From assembly GCF_000016905.1 (NCBI RefSeq), contig NC_009616.1, positions 434,001-498,000 on the forward strand: a DNA stretch of 64,000 nt, given 5' to 3'. This DNA comes from Thermosipho melanesiensis BI429 (GTDB lineage Bacteria > Thermotogota > Thermotogae > Thermotogales > Fervidobacteriaceae). Of the stretch, positions 7,785 to 17,668 are shown in pieces. The notes beneath the pieces are model-generated. The model was not told the origin of the DNA. It saw only the letters and a list, made by a program, of their open reading frames with translations, and ran no database searches. A program made the position numbers and the translations under genes. Numbering within the stretch: the first letter of the stretch is position 1; the number at the start of each line of letters is the position of its first letter.

Positions 7785-10782
7785 AAAGATAAAAGATATA
7801 AATAAAAACTATTTTATCTCTGCATCAGCTGGGACAGGCAAAACATATACCATAACACATTTTTATGTAAAAATACTCAGTGAATACGAAAAGCAAAACT
7901 ATCCAGAAATAATAGATAGAATAGTTGTAACCACCTTTACAAAAAAAGCGGCTGCTGAAATGAAAGAAAGAATTTTTAAACTTGTTGAACCTCACAATTC
8001 ACCATATTGGCACAAAGTAAAAAATTATCTTCCAAGAGCAATTATTTCAACAATTGACAGCTTTTGTCAAAGATTACTTAGAGAAGAAAATATTAATGCA
8101 AATATCGATCCAAATTTTACAATAATAAGCGATTTAAAAATGTCAAAATTGATAGATAGAGCTGTATTTTTAACGTTGAAGTTGACATTTCAACTATACG
8201 ACTTTGGAAAAACAAATGTAAGATTAAATATATCAAAACATCGCAAAGAAAATATAGAAAAACTTTTGGAAAAATTAAAAGATGTAAAAGAGGGGATTAA
8301 AGAGTTGTTTAATATATACAAAAGTATAAATGAAATAGAAAAAATACTACAAGAAACCTTGAAAAATTGGAGAACTGAAATGAAAAGGTCTACAGTCTCT
8401 GAAAAAATATTGGAAAATGGTGAAAGTAAATCCCTTGCACTACAAGCATTCAAATACATGGTACTAATATCAAAAGAAATATATGAAGGATTTACAATTG
8501 ATAATTTCGAGTTTGATTTTAAAGGGGTTCTAGAAAAAACTTTAGATGTTTTGGAAGATGAAAACATAAGAAAAAAGTACCAGGAAAGATTTAAATATAT
8601 AATAATCGACGAATTTCAAGACACAAATTATCTTCAAAAAGAATTATTTGACAAACTACATACCAGTAAAAATTATCTATTTTATGTTGGAGACAGAAAA
8701 CAATCCATATATAGATTTAGAAACTCAGATGTTTCCGTTTTTTTAAAAACTCAAAAAGATTTCGAAAAAAACAACGAAGAAGTATTGGCTTTAAAAGAAA
8801 ACTACAGATCAAATAGTGCTCTCGTAGAATATTTTAATTTCATATCTAAAAACAAAATATTCAACAAACAATTAGTAACTGGTGTTGAAAAATATGAAAC
8901 CTTTAAAACTCTTGAACCTGATATCTACGAAAAACTATGGTTTGATGAAAAAATGGACTTATCAATTTCCACAATTTCCTGTGAAGGAAATATTCCATCA
9001 TTAAATGACAACGAAAAGGGAGGTAGGATTAAATATATCATTGTTGAAGAAGAAACAAAAAATCTATTGGAAAAAGAAGCAGAAATAGCTGCATTTATTG
9101 TCAAAAAACTAGTCGGCAAAAAAATCACGGTAAAAGGACAAAACGGAACATGCATCGACAAAGAAATAACATATGGTGATTTTGCAATATTAAGATCCAG
9201 ATTAAAAGATGCAGAAGATGTTTACAAATCTATTTTTGAAAAATACGGTATACCACTACATGTAATTGGCGGAAAAAGCTTTTACAAGCAACTTGAAATA
9301 CTAGCAATCTTAAATGCCTTATTTGCAGTTCAAAATCCAAACAACAACTATTTTTTTACAAGATACTTTTTTTCTCCTCTTGTACTAGGAACTTTTAAAG
9401 AATACGATGAAATTGTAAAAAATCGAAGAGAAGATGAAACACTTTTTGAAACGGCTAAGAGAATAAAGTTTAAAAGTGAAAGAGATAACGCAATAAAAAT
9501 CCTCGAAAAATACGCACAACTTAAATACTACATTAGGCCAACTGAGATCTTAAAAGGATTAATAAATGATTTAAATTATCTTGAAAAACTTGCATTTTTT
9601 GAAGATAGAGAATCGGCTATACTAAACGTAAAAAAATTACTTTTAGAAGCACAAGAATTCGATCAACTTGCAGATTCATTTTTAGAACTTGTAAAACTTA
9701 TACAAAAAATAGGTGATACTCAAGAAGCAGAAGCATCTATAGAAGATGAATCTTCTGAAAGCGTTAAGTTAATGACAATACATGCATCTAAGGGCCTAGA
9801 ATTTAAAATTGTAATATTGGGGGATTTATACGATAAACAAAAGGAGAACTCAAATCATTTGAGATTTTACAACAAAAAAGGAACAAGCTATTTCATGTTA
9901 ACTAAGATAATGAATGAATTTCCCTTTGATATAGTTAAAGAATTTTACCTCGATGAGATATACAATGAAACAGAACTTTCAAGAAAAATGTACGTTGCAA
10001 TAACAAGGGCTTCTGAAATGTTTATTCCTATAATTTTTTCAAGGGATTTTTCAAATACACTTGCAAGTTATATAATGTTAGAAGAAAAGGAATTGGAAAA
10101 ATTAAAGGAAAAAGTAAAAAGTTTTGAACTTATAAAATTAAAAGATGTAAAGTTATATGCAGAAAAACATGAAAATAAAAGAAAAAAAGAAACCATTCCG
10201 TTAGAAAATTTAACTGATTTTTCACATCTTTCATACAAATCTTATATTTCTCCAACTACCCTTTATGGCTTTTTAGGCAACGAAAAAGAAGCACAAGAAG
10301 AAGATATAACCTTTGCACTTTCTGATAAAACCTTTCAAGGTTCTCAAATTCACAAAAAGCTTTCAAACATAAACACTTTATCACAGTTAAAATACCTTGA
10401 AAATACGGACATTTTACCCGTTAAAATCTCCACTAAAATAGGGTTTTTATTTGAAAATTCAAAAGTATATTCGGAATGGAGGCTTGTAAAACCATTTTAT
10501 CATGAGGGTAGAAAATATATGCTATTTGGTATTCCTGATAAAGTTATCTTTAAAGATGAAAAAATTTACGTTATTGATTTTAAAAATGTGGAAAATTTAA
10601 AAGATGAAAAATACAAGTTTCAAATACAATTTTACATGTACCTTTTACATGACTTTGGCAAAGTACATAAGGGTTATATTTTATCAACAAAGACCGGTGA
10701 TATTTTAATGGTAAAATACGAAAATAACTTCGAAGAACTCATACATAAAGCAATTGAAATTTTCGAGAAGGTGAAATTATGA
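7771..10782 (+). CDS. addA: AddA-like UvrD/Rep helicase-nuclease (RecB family)
   Basis: A 1003-residue SF1A helicase fused to a C-terminal RecB-type nuclease, for processing double-strand DNA ends. Helicase motifs in order: Walker A SASAGTGKT (about 16-24), TTFTKKAAAEMKER (Ia), IDSFCQRLL, the DEFQDTN Walker B/motif II near 275, GDRKQSIYRFR (III), ENYRSN (IV), MTIHASKGLEFKIVIL (V) and YVAITRASE (VI). The C-terminal 150 residues hold a PD-(D/E)XK pattern: GIPDKVIF then YVIDFKN, with a downstream QIQFYMYLL helix. It starts within galE and its stop overlaps the addB start (ATGA). Together the pair should form an AddAB-type end-resection enzyme; sequence similarity to characterised AddAB is likely low outside motifs. 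Confidence 0.88.
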   Translation: MGIIEKIKDINKNYFISASAGTGKTYTITHFYVKILSEYEKQNYPEIIDRIVVTTFTKKAAAEMKERIFKLVEPHNSPYWHKVKNYLPRAIISTIDSFCQRLLREENINANIDPNFTIISDLKMSKLIDRAVFLTLKLTFQLYDFGKTNVRLNISKHRKENIEKLLEKLKDVKEGIKELFNIYKSINEIEKILQETLKNWRTEMKRSTVSEKILENGESKSLALQAFKYMVLISKEIYEGFTIDNFEFDFKGVLEKTLDVLEDENIRKKYQERFKYIIIDEFQDTNYLQKELFDKLHTSKNYLFYVGDRKQSIYRFRNSDVSVFLKTQKDFEKNNEEVLALKENYRSNSALVEYFNFISKNKIFNKQLVTGVEKYETFKTLEPDIYEKLWFDEKMDLSISTISCEGNIPSLNDNEKGGRIKYIIVEEETKNLLEKEAEIAAFIVKKLVGKKITVKGQNGTCIDKEITYGDFAILRSRLKDAEDVYKSIFEKYGIPLHVIGGKSFYKQLEILAILNALFAVQNPNNNYFFTRYFFSPLVLGTFKEYDEIVKNRREDETLFETAKRIKFKSERDNAIKILEKYAQLKYYIRPTEILKGLINDLNYLEKLAFFEDRESAILNVKKLLLEAQEFDQLADSFLELVKLIQKIGDTQEAEASIEDESSESVKLMTIHASKGLEFKIVILGDLYDKQKENSNHLRFYNKKGTSYFMLTKIMNEFPFDIVKEFYLDEIYNETELSRKMYVAITRASEMFIPIIFSRDFSNTLASYIMLEEKELEKLKEKVKSFELIKLKDVKLYAEKHENKRKKETIPLENLTDFSHLSYKSYISPTTLYGFLGNEKEAQEEDITFALSDKTFQGSQIHKKLSNINTLSQLKYLENTDILPVKISTKIGFLFENSKVYSEWRLVKPFYHEGRKYMLFGIPDKVIFKDEKIYVIDFKNVENLKDEKYKFQIQFYMYLLHDFGKVHKGYILSTKTGDILMVKYENNFEELIHKAIEIFEKVKL

Positions 10783-13679
10783 AACATGCAATAATTACAG
10801 ATTTAAACGAAAAACATTTTGAATATATAGCAAAGGAAATAGAAAAACACTATGATCCTTTTACGTTCTTATTTATAGGTCCTACAGGTTATTACGTCAG
10901 ACAAATTTCGGATAAATTTTCTGAAAATATTTCAAAAACAATTAACAGAGATGCTTTCAGAGTTGTTAACCAATACGTTGTAGAAACTTTGTTATTAAAC
11001 AACATGGATGCATCCTTTTTTGATAGAGATTTTTTTAAAGCGTTTATTGCATCACAAATTGAAGAATATATAAGAAAAGAAAAAAATGAGGAATATGGGG
11101 TTTTTTTAAGAACAATTTCAAAATCCAAAGGTATACTTGACTACATACTTGACTTGTTTGAAAAAGCATGGGAAATAAAGGTTTCTAACAGTGATTTCTT
11201 GCCATCCTATTACTTTGAAATTCAAAAACTACTTGAAAGAGAAGAAAAAATTTCACAACTAATTTCCAGATTGTTAAATGATATAAGTATAATTTTACAA
11301 AAATCGGGAAATATATTTGAACAAATAACCGCATACAAATGGTACGTGGAAGAATTTCTTGAGGAAAGAAAAAATACACTTGTTTTAAGTGGATTTTTCG
11401 ATCTTACACCTATGTTAAAAAACGTTTTTAAGAAAATGTTTGAAAGCTTTGAAAACGTTTTTTTCTACATTTGGCCTAAGATTAATGATAGGGCTTTTTA
11501 CCAATTAGAAGATATATATAGCTTCCTGGAACAAGAAAATTTTTCTTTCTCTGGAAAGTCAAAAGGTGTATTTCATATAAAAGATAAAACAAAGGTTTTT
11601 GCATATAAAAATTCTATTATGGAAATTTATGAAGTTTCAGGAAAAATAAAAGAGTTGGTAAAAGATGGATGTTCACCAAGTGATATTGCAGTAATCGTTC
11701 CCAACGTCAATGTTGCAAAGCAAATTTCAGAAAAACTAACAGAAATGGGAATACCCAACAACGTCAATTTACAATCAAAGCTTTCAGAAAGTAAAATTGT
11801 TAGAATATTACTCCAGCCACTAAAAACAATATACTTTAATTACGAGATAGAAGACATCTTGGCATTGATAGAGTCACCGTATATTAACACTAGAGAACTT
11901 ACAATGGATAAAGTGGAAAAATTTTTCATGGAATTTAAAATGATTGATGATGAATTTTCCAAAGAAAAAATAAATGAGATTACGGAAAAGATAAAAAAAC
12001 TAGAAGAAGTGGAAGATGATGACACATATCAAGATAGAATGGAAAAAATAGAAGAATATAAAACCTTTATAGATATACTAAAGGATGTATTTACACTCTT
12101 GGACAAAGTAAAAGAAGGATTAAGTGGTGATTTCATAAAATGGTTCTTGGAATTTGTAAAAAACTCCATAGAAGATTTTAAAGTGTTTCTTTCCAATGAA
12201 TATGAAATAATGGAAGAAAGAAATGCCCTTTTAAAATTTGTAGAAGTACTAAACAATTTGCTATCTTATGACCTTGATATAAAATCTTGGCGAACCTGGT
12301 TTAAAATAATAAATTCAATCATTGGAGTTGAAAAGTATAGATTTCTAGAAAGAAAAGAAAATGCTGTAGATATATTTGACATTACCCAAGCAAGATTTGT
12401 AAAAAAGAAGTATAAATTTTTTGTAAGCTTTTTGGATACTTACTATCCTTCATTCGACCTAAACCCACTAATCTTAAATGTTCTTTCAAATCCAAATAAA
12501 TTAATGGCGTTTAACGAAGAAATAGAAAGACGAAACATATTTCTATCACTTATTTTCTCGGATACTAATTACATTACATATCCTCATTCCACATTAACTG
12601 GTGAACCACTTTTACCTTCTGTGTACGCAAATGAATTTGGAATAATTGAAAAAGTTGACTCAACATTCTACATTATTCCGCCCGCAAATAAAGTATATTC
12701 ATATATTGATAAAAAACTCTATGAAGCCTTTAATGATGAAAAATCATTAAAATTAAACGAAACATGGCAGACTAATTTTAGTGTAAAAAAGTTAAGTCAT
12801 ACTTTGATATCCAAATATGTAGGTTGTCCATTTTACTTTTATTTAAGTGAAAAAGGAAAAGTAAAAAATTTCGACGAAAATAAAGAAAGTTTGTATAAAG
12901 GAATATTGTACCACAGGGTTTTAAAAAAGTACTTTGAGGAAAAACCTAATGTAATTCTAAAAAAAATAGTTCAAGAAACATACGATGAGATATTCACAGA
13001 TGAATTTTCTCAGTACTCCATACCAAAAACCGTTAACATAGAAAAATATCTAAGTTCAATTTCAAATTTTTTTGATAAAATGGAACACGAATATTCTAAA
13101 CTCAAGGAATATGATCCTCAAAGTATCTTTAAATTGGAACAAGTATATTCTTCAAAGCTAAAAGATTTTTTAGTAGAAGTAAGAGTCGACAGAATAGATA
13201 TCTTAAAAAAAGAAAACAAAACAGTTTATGCTATAATAGACTATAAAACCAAACTAAACAAAATCCCAGTTGAACAATTACTCATATATGATTATGTGTT
13301 TAGGAAAAATATAAAAAGCAACGAAACTTTACTAGTATTTCTAGGAATAGAGAATGAAAATAGTACAGGCTATTTCCTAAAAAGAATTGATAATACATTG
13401 TATTACAAATTTAAAAGAAAAGAAAAATCAATAAATTATGAATACTTTGAAGCTTGGATAAATAATGTTATTGAAAATATTACTTCTGGTAACGCCAAAC
13501 CAATATTTTTCGAAGAAAAACTACGACCATTTTTGGGTTATCTTTATGATTCCGGAATAGAGGTTCAAAAATCTAAAATATACGAAAAAAAGTGCAAAAT
13601 ATTCAAAAGAAAATGTGATTATTACGATATTTGCAAAAATTTCGAAATTTACAAAGAAATACGGCTAAATGAAAAATAA
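10779..13679 (+). CDS. addB: AddB-like nuclease subunit
   Basis: A 966-residue partner of AddA. The N-terminus has a P-loop-like FIGPTGYYV but lacks the Walker A lysine, so ATPase activity is not expected. The C-terminal region has a RecB-type nuclease: a cysteine in YVGCPFYFYLS (about residue 690), the EVRVDRIDIL / YAIIDYKT metal-binding aspartates, and a terminal cluster CKIFKRKCDYYDIC. One cysteine before and three after the nuclease core is the arrangement of the AddB iron-sulfur cluster. Coupled to addA by an ATGA overlap and followed by a terminator, so this is the last gene of the unit that starts at 6076. Recognition of Chi-like sites is inference only. Confidence 0.82.
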   Translation: MKHAIITDLNEKHFEYIAKEIEKHYDPFTFLFIGPTGYYVRQISDKFSENISKTINRDAFRVVNQYVVETLLLNNMDASFFDRDFFKAFIASQIEEYIRKEKNEEYGVFLRTISKSKGILDYILDLFEKAWEIKVSNSDFLPSYYFEIQKLLEREEKISQLISRLLNDISIILQKSGNIFEQITAYKWYVEEFLEERKNTLVLSGFFDLTPMLKNVFKKMFESFENVFFYIWPKINDRAFYQLEDIYSFLEQENFSFSGKSKGVFHIKDKTKVFAYKNSIMEIYEVSGKIKELVKDGCSPSDIAVIVPNVNVAKQISEKLTEMGIPNNVNLQSKLSESKIVRILLQPLKTIYFNYEIEDILALIESPYINTRELTMDKVEKFFMEFKMIDDEFSKEKINEITEKIKKLEEVEDDDTYQDRMEKIEEYKTFIDILKDVFTLLDKVKEGLSGDFIKWFLEFVKNSIEDFKVFLSNEYEIMEERNALLKFVEVLNNLLSYDLDIKSWRTWFKIINSIIGVEKYRFLERKENAVDIFDITQARFVKKKYKFFVSFLDTYYPSFDLNPLILNVLSNPNKLMAFNEEIERRNIFLSLIFSDTNYITYPHSTLTGEPLLPSVYANEFGIIEKVDSTFYIIPPANKVYSYIDKKLYEAFNDEKSLKLNETWQTNFSVKKLSHTLISKYVGCPFYFYLSEKGKVKNFDENKESLYKGILYHRVLKKYFEEKPNVILKKIVQETYDEIFTDEFSQYSIPKTVNIEKYLSSISNFFDKMEHEYSKLKEYDPQSIFKLEQVYSSKLKDFLVEVRVDRIDILKKENKTVYAIIDYKTKLNKIPVEQLLIYDYVFRKNIKSNETLLVFLGIENENSTGYFLKRIDNTLYYKFKRKEKSINYEYFEAWINNVIENITSGNAKPIFFEEKLRPFLGYLYDSGIEVQKSKIYEKKCKIFKRKCDYYDICKNFEIYKEIRLNEK

Positions 13680-13681
13680 AA

Positions 13682-13706
13682 ACTCATCCAAACGGATGAG
13701 TTTTTT
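13682..13706 (+). terminator. Terminator of addB unit
   Basis: Stem ACTCATCC / GGATGAGT with an AAAC loop and six T. Confidence 0.85.
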
Positions 13707-13761
13707 AAACAAAATTTATGTTTCTAAAAAGTAACTACATGGTTTACTAATTGTTAATATC

Positions 13762-13790
13762 TTGAAAACACAAAATATTATTGATATAAT
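13762..13790 (+). promoter_or_regulatory. Strong sigma-70-type promoter
   Basis: TTGAAA at 13762-13767, a 17-bp spacer, and TATAAT at 13785-13790 that is also an extended -10 (TGATATAAT). It is among the best promoter matches in the window and drives a single short gene of unknown function. Confidence 0.75.
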
Positions 13791-13820
13791 CCCAATGTAA
13801 CTTACAATAGGGGGGGGAAT

Positions 13821-14372
13821 ATGAAAAAAATTATATTAGCCGAAGATATAGCCATGTGTGTTGCTGGCAAAAAAAGGGAACCATTAAGGTACAGGGAAAA
13901 ATATGAAAATTTCTACAATGCCGTTAGATTATTTTTAGAAACACGCGATGAAGAACTTGTAAAACACGTCTTAGATGAGGAATTTGAAAATGTGTTTTTC
14001 ACATTTAAAGGAATAATTAGCAAAACAAAATATTTTAATTTTATAAACCCGACTCCTAAAAAATTTACAAAAAGATTCTTGATAAACAACCAATATTTCG
14101 AAATAGTACTTTTTACTGACTTTTACGTAAAAAATAGAAAAAAGGTATTTTATTACTTCATCCTACCTGATGCAATGGGATGGACGGAAGCTGCTTTAAA
14201 ACATTTTCACCGTATAGGTAATGATATAATCAACAACACATTACCACCAGAAAAATCAGAATTTAGAATAATAAACCTCTTCAAAAAAGAAATAATAAAA
14301 GGAAATAACGTAAGCTACAGATACCATCAGAAAGTTTCAAACATAGTCTCCAAAATAGTAAATGTTTCCTAA
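13821..14372 (+). CDS. Hypothetical protein, 183 aa
   Basis: Not recognised. A soluble-looking basic protein without signal peptide or membrane segment, rich in Lys, Phe and Tyr. The N-terminal half has a helical stretch KYENFYNAVRLFLETRDEELVKHVLDEEFENVFF, the middle is strand-like (KRFLINNQYFEIVLFTDFYVKNRKKVFYYFILPD), and a conserved-looking DAMGWTEAALKHFHRIGND segment follows. The ATG is preceded by a run of eight G that serves as ribosome binding site. It stands alone between a strong promoter and a terminator, which points to substantial expression. Nothing in the context suggests a role. Confidence 0.75.
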   Translation: MKKIILAEDIAMCVAGKKREPLRYREKYENFYNAVRLFLETRDEELVKHVLDEEFENVFFTFKGIISKTKYFNFINPTPKKFTKRFLINNQYFEIVLFTDFYVKNRKKVFYYFILPDAMGWTEAALKHFHRIGNDIINNTLPPEKSEFRIINLFKKEIIKGNNVSYRYHQKVSNIVSKIVNVS

Positions 14373-14378
14373 TAACCA

Positions 14379-14405
14379 AAAAGTCCCTAGCATGGGGACT
14401 TTTTT
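14379..14405 (+). terminator. Terminator of the 183-aa gene
   Basis: Stem AAGTCCC / GGGACTT with a short loop, flanked by A-run and T-run, so usable in both directions. Confidence 0.8.
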
Positions 14406-15045
14406 CTTTCCTAAAAGTTGCGCTAATTTTCCAAGAATAATACCAGAAAAAACATTATTCCCAATTATCCAAAAATAAATCAAAAAAAACTCTCAGTTTT
14501 TACATTTTGTTTTATTTGGTAAATATGATTTAATGTCATTAGTGATGTTAAATTTTAAACGTATAACCATGAAGAAATTTCGAATGCTTTGGTGTTAGCT
14601 TCTTTGCATTTAGTTTTTCCAAAGATAAGAATAGATATAAGCGATAATACATTGGCTCCCACACCAGAGAAGGTATTTAAAATAATAAATTGCCTTTCAC
14701 TTGGTAATACGGAATTATTCCTACTAAGTCTTAAATACCTACAACCAACTGGTGTTATTTTGATTATCCAAACGTAAAAATCAACAGATATAAATTCCAT
14801 ATAAATTTAAATAAACTCAACCACAGGAAAACTCCCACATGCCGTTCTAAAAATTAAAAAATTTTTTAGTTGATAATAATAAAAATATATCTTCTTATAT
14901 CCTTTGTTTAGAAAAACAGTAATGTATCGCATCTAACAAATTTGTTAAAAATATTACACCTAAAAAGTTAAGAATAAATTAGATTTTCAATTACAGATAG
15001 TAGATCCAAACAAATGCAAAAAGAGAAACTTAAAGGAGGGAAATA
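14406..15045. other. Intergenic stretch with a coding-like relic
   Basis: No intact gene. From about 14566 to 14777 the plus strand is open for about 70 codons (EEISNALVLASLHLVFPKIR followed by IDISDNTLAPTPEKVFKII and a short tail), with protein-like texture but no start signal or family I can name; the minus strand is also open over the same bases. It may be a decayed gene fragment. The remainder is AT-rich leader DNA of the galactose operon, including a 14-bp palindrome at 14934-14947. Confidence 0.4.
14934..14947. promoter_or_regulatory. Palindrome upstream of gal operon, candidate operator
   Basis: TAACAAATTTGTTA is a perfect 14-bp dyad about 100 bp before galA, within the presumed promoter region. 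It is AT-rich, so chance is possible, but placement suits a sugar-responsive repressor. No regulator gene is adjacent. Confidence 0.35.
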
Positions 15046-16713
15046 ATGAAGATATTTGGAAACAATTTTGATGGTGAATATATAGAAATAGCAAATAATA
15101 AATACACCCTGAAATTAAAAATAGAAAATATACCTGAAGGTTATATTATTCGAGGAAAAATAAAAGGAAAGTTGAGAAATATAAAACTATTTGAAGATAA
15201 CTCAGATGAAGAGTTATTTATCAACAACTGGCAAAGTTGGGGACCAGCTAAAAAAATATGCTTGTCAAAATATGAATACAACGTACCTGAAAAGTGGAAA
15301 AAAACTGCAAAATATAGTATTCATCCAATTCCAAAATACTTAGAAAATAATGTTATTTCTGACTACTTCATAGCTAAAAGAAACAAGGTCTACGGCTTTT
15401 TAACTTCAAAAACTGCTCATCCATTTTTTAAAGTTAAAAATGATAAGATAGTTGCTATTCTAGAATATTTCGGCAAATACACAGATAAATATATTGATAT
15501 TGAACCTTTGATAATTTTAGAAAATGAAAATATTGAAAAACTACTTGAAATATATGCAGATTACGTTACTTTTGAAAATAAACCTCGTTTCTCAAAACAA
15601 AATCCAGTTGGTTGGTCCTCCTGGTATTACTACTTTGAAAAACTTACTTGGAACGACGTATTGAAAAACCTGGAACTTTCAAAAGAATATAACTATGAGA
15701 TCTTTCAATTAGATGATTCCTGGCAAAAAGATATAGGGGATTGGATTCCCAAATCGTCTTATCCAAATCTGGAAGAAATCACCAAAAAAATCAGTGAATA
15801 CGGATATATCCCTGGTCTATGGCTTGCACCTTTTAGTGTATCTGAAACATCCACTATCTACTCAAATCACAAAGATTGGCTAGTAAAAGATGAGTCTGGA
15901 AAACCCAAGGTTGCATACATCAATTGGAATAAAAATATCTACGCATTAGATACCACTCATCCAGATGTACAAGAGCATTTAAGAAAAACGTTTTTTAACT
16001 TTATGAAAGTTGGTTTTCATTACTTTAAAATAGACTTTCTCTTTGCGGGTGCTATCCCAGGAAAAAGGCATTTAGATGTAACTCCTATTGAGGCGTATAT
16101 TATGGGAATGAAAATAATAAGGAAAACCACAAAAAACAACTTTATATTAGGATGCGGTGCACCTTTATTACCTTCTGTGGGATATGTAGATGGAATGAGG
16201 ATAAGTGCGGATACCGCACCTTTTTACGATAGTCAAAAATTAGATTTCCTATATCCAAATGCATTCTACGCTTTAAGAAACGTTATTACAAGATATTTTG
16301 TGAATGGAAAGTGGTGGTGGAACGATCCCGATTGTTTATTGTTAAGGTTAGAAAATACAAATTTAAGTGAAAATGTCATTGAAATGTATTCATATGTGTC
16401 AGGTGTGCTAAATAATATGATCATCCAAAGCGACAATTTATCAAAAAATATTAGAAAAAGTATATTCAGTAACACTTTAAAATTAAGAGGGGGAATTCCA
16501 CATGTAAAAGGATTTATGGATGAGAATCTGATATTCGAAATCAACTCTTTTGGCACAACAAGTGGAAATATCAAGATGCTGGTAGATCTTAAAAAGGAAA
16601 AGTTTGAAATGGAAAAAGATGAGGATTATCCTCATCTAAAAAAAGAAACAGTTGTAAGAAAAGATGATATGAGATTATTCCATTATTACAAGGAGAATGA
16701 TAAAGATGCTTGA
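15046..16713 (+). CDS. galA: Alpha-galactosidase, GH36
   Basis: A 555-residue glycosidase, close in length to Thermotoga GalA. It hydrolyses terminal alpha-1,6-galactose from melibiose, raffinose and galactomannan pieces. An N-terminal beta domain (INNWQSWGPAK, about 62-72) is followed by a TIM barrel starting at PVGWSSWYYYF; the substrate-binding LDDSWQKDIGDW is near 225, the catalytic nucleophile is D330 in FKIDFLFAG, and the acid/base is D389 in RISADTAPF. No signal peptide, hence intracellular. Start is supported by AAAGGAGG 8 nt upstream. It leads the operon galA-galT-galK, overlapping galT by 8 nt. Confidence 0.93.
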   Translation: MKIFGNNFDGEYIEIANNKYTLKLKIENIPEGYIIRGKIKGKLRNIKLFEDNSDEELFINNWQSWGPAKKICLSKYEYNVPEKWKKTAKYSIHPIPKYLENNVISDYFIAKRNKVYGFLTSKTAHPFFKVKNDKIVAILEYFGKYTDKYIDIEPLIILENENIEKLLEIYADYVTFENKPRFSKQNPVGWSSWYYYFEKLTWNDVLKNLELSKEYNYEIFQLDDSWQKDIGDWIPKSSYPNLEEITKKISEYGYIPGLWLAPFSVSETSTIYSNHKDWLVKDESGKPKVAYINWNKNIYALDTTHPDVQEHLRKTFFNFMKVGFHYFKIDFLFAGAIPGKRHLDVTPIEAYIMGMKIIRKTTKNNFILGCGAPLLPSVGYVDGMRISADTAPFYDSQKLDFLYPNAFYALRNVITRYFVNGKWWWNDPDCLLLRLENTNLSENVIEMYSYVSGVLNNMIIQSDNLSKNIRKSIFSNTLKLRGGIPHVKGFMDENLIFEINSFGTTSGNIKMLVDLKKEKFEMEKDEDYPHLKKETVVRKDDMRLFHYYKENDKDA

Positions 16714-17668
16714 AAGAAGGTATAATCCAATAACAGGAGAATGGGTAATGATTTCATCATCTAGACAAAAAAGGCCAAACTTACCTAAAGATAGCTGTCC
16801 TATATGTCCAGGTGTCTTGGAATTACCTGAAGAATATGATTTAGTTAGCTTCGAAAATAGATTTCCAGCATTAAAAAGGGATGCACCTGAAGTAGAAAAA
16901 AATAGTAATATTTTAATAAGGGAAAAATCACAGGGTATTTGTGAAGTTGTTGTATATACCGAAAATCATGATTCGGAATTATCGCAAATGCCATTAAAAC
17001 AAATTGAAAAACTCATTAATATGTGGGCAGATAGAACAAAAGAATTATCATCTTACGAATTTATAAAGTACATCTTTATTTTTGAAAATAAAGGAAAAGA
17101 AGTGGGTGCAACTTTACCTCATCCACATGGTCAGTTGTACGCATTCCCATTTTTACCACCAAGAATTCAGTTAAAAATGGAGGCTTTGGAAAAATGGTAT
17201 ACAAAAAGAAATTCATGTGCAATATGTGATGTTATCAAAGAAGAAAAAAACAGAAAATCAAGAATAGTTTATGAAACTGATAGTATAATTAGCCTTGTAC
17301 CATTTTATGCAAGATATCCATATGAAGTTCATGTTTATCCTAAAAGACATGTTGAAACCATATACGAATTGTCAAATAAAGAAAAGAAGGAATTTGCACT
17401 TGTGCTAAAAACTATTACCAATAAATATAATGGACTTTTCACCACGCCATTTCCATATATGATGATGTTTTTCCAAAAGCCTTTTAATATTAACAGAACT
17501 ACTCATTTTTTCCACTTCCATGTAGAGTTTATCTCTCCAATGAGAGGACCAAATTTAATAAAATGGGTTGCAAGTGTGGAAAGTGGAACTTGGGTATTTA
17601 TTAATCCAATTGAACCAGAACAAGCTGCAAAACAACTAAAAAATGTTGAGGTAAATTTTGATGTATAG
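16706..17668 (+). CDS. galT: Galactose-1-phosphate uridylyltransferase
   Basis: A 320-residue HIT-superfamily enzyme that swaps UMP between UDP-glucose and galactose 1-phosphate. The active-site HPHGQ (uridylylated central His) lies near residue 148 and the zinc-site cysteines DSCPICPG lie near residue 30; a second CAIC pair is near 171, and the C-terminal half has YEVHVYPKRHV. ATG 16706 is chosen over an in-frame ATG at 16697 because AGGAG ends at 16695, only one base from the latter but 10 nt from the former, and because MLERRYNPITGEWV matches the usual N-terminus. Overlaps both neighbours. Confidence 0.93.
   Translation: MLERRYNPITGEWVMISSSRQKRPNLPKDSCPICPGVLELPEEYDLVSFENRFPALKRDAPEVEKNSNILIREKSQGICEVVVYTENHDSELSQMPLKQIEKLINMWADRTKELSSYEFIKYIFIFENKGKEVGATLPHPHGQLYAFPFLPPRIQLKMEALEKWYTKRNSCAICDVIKEEKNRKSRIVYETDSIISLVPFYARYPYEVHVYPKRHVETIYELSNKEKKEFALVLKTITNKYNGLFTTPFPYMMMFFQKPFNINRTTHFFHFHVEFISPMRGPNLIKWVASVESGTWVFINPIEPEQAAKQLKNVEVNFDV

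Noticed and set aside
14555-14800. 81-codon minus-strand open frame
   Set aside because: No ribosome binding site, overlaps a plus-strand open stretch of equal quality, and lies in a decayed region.
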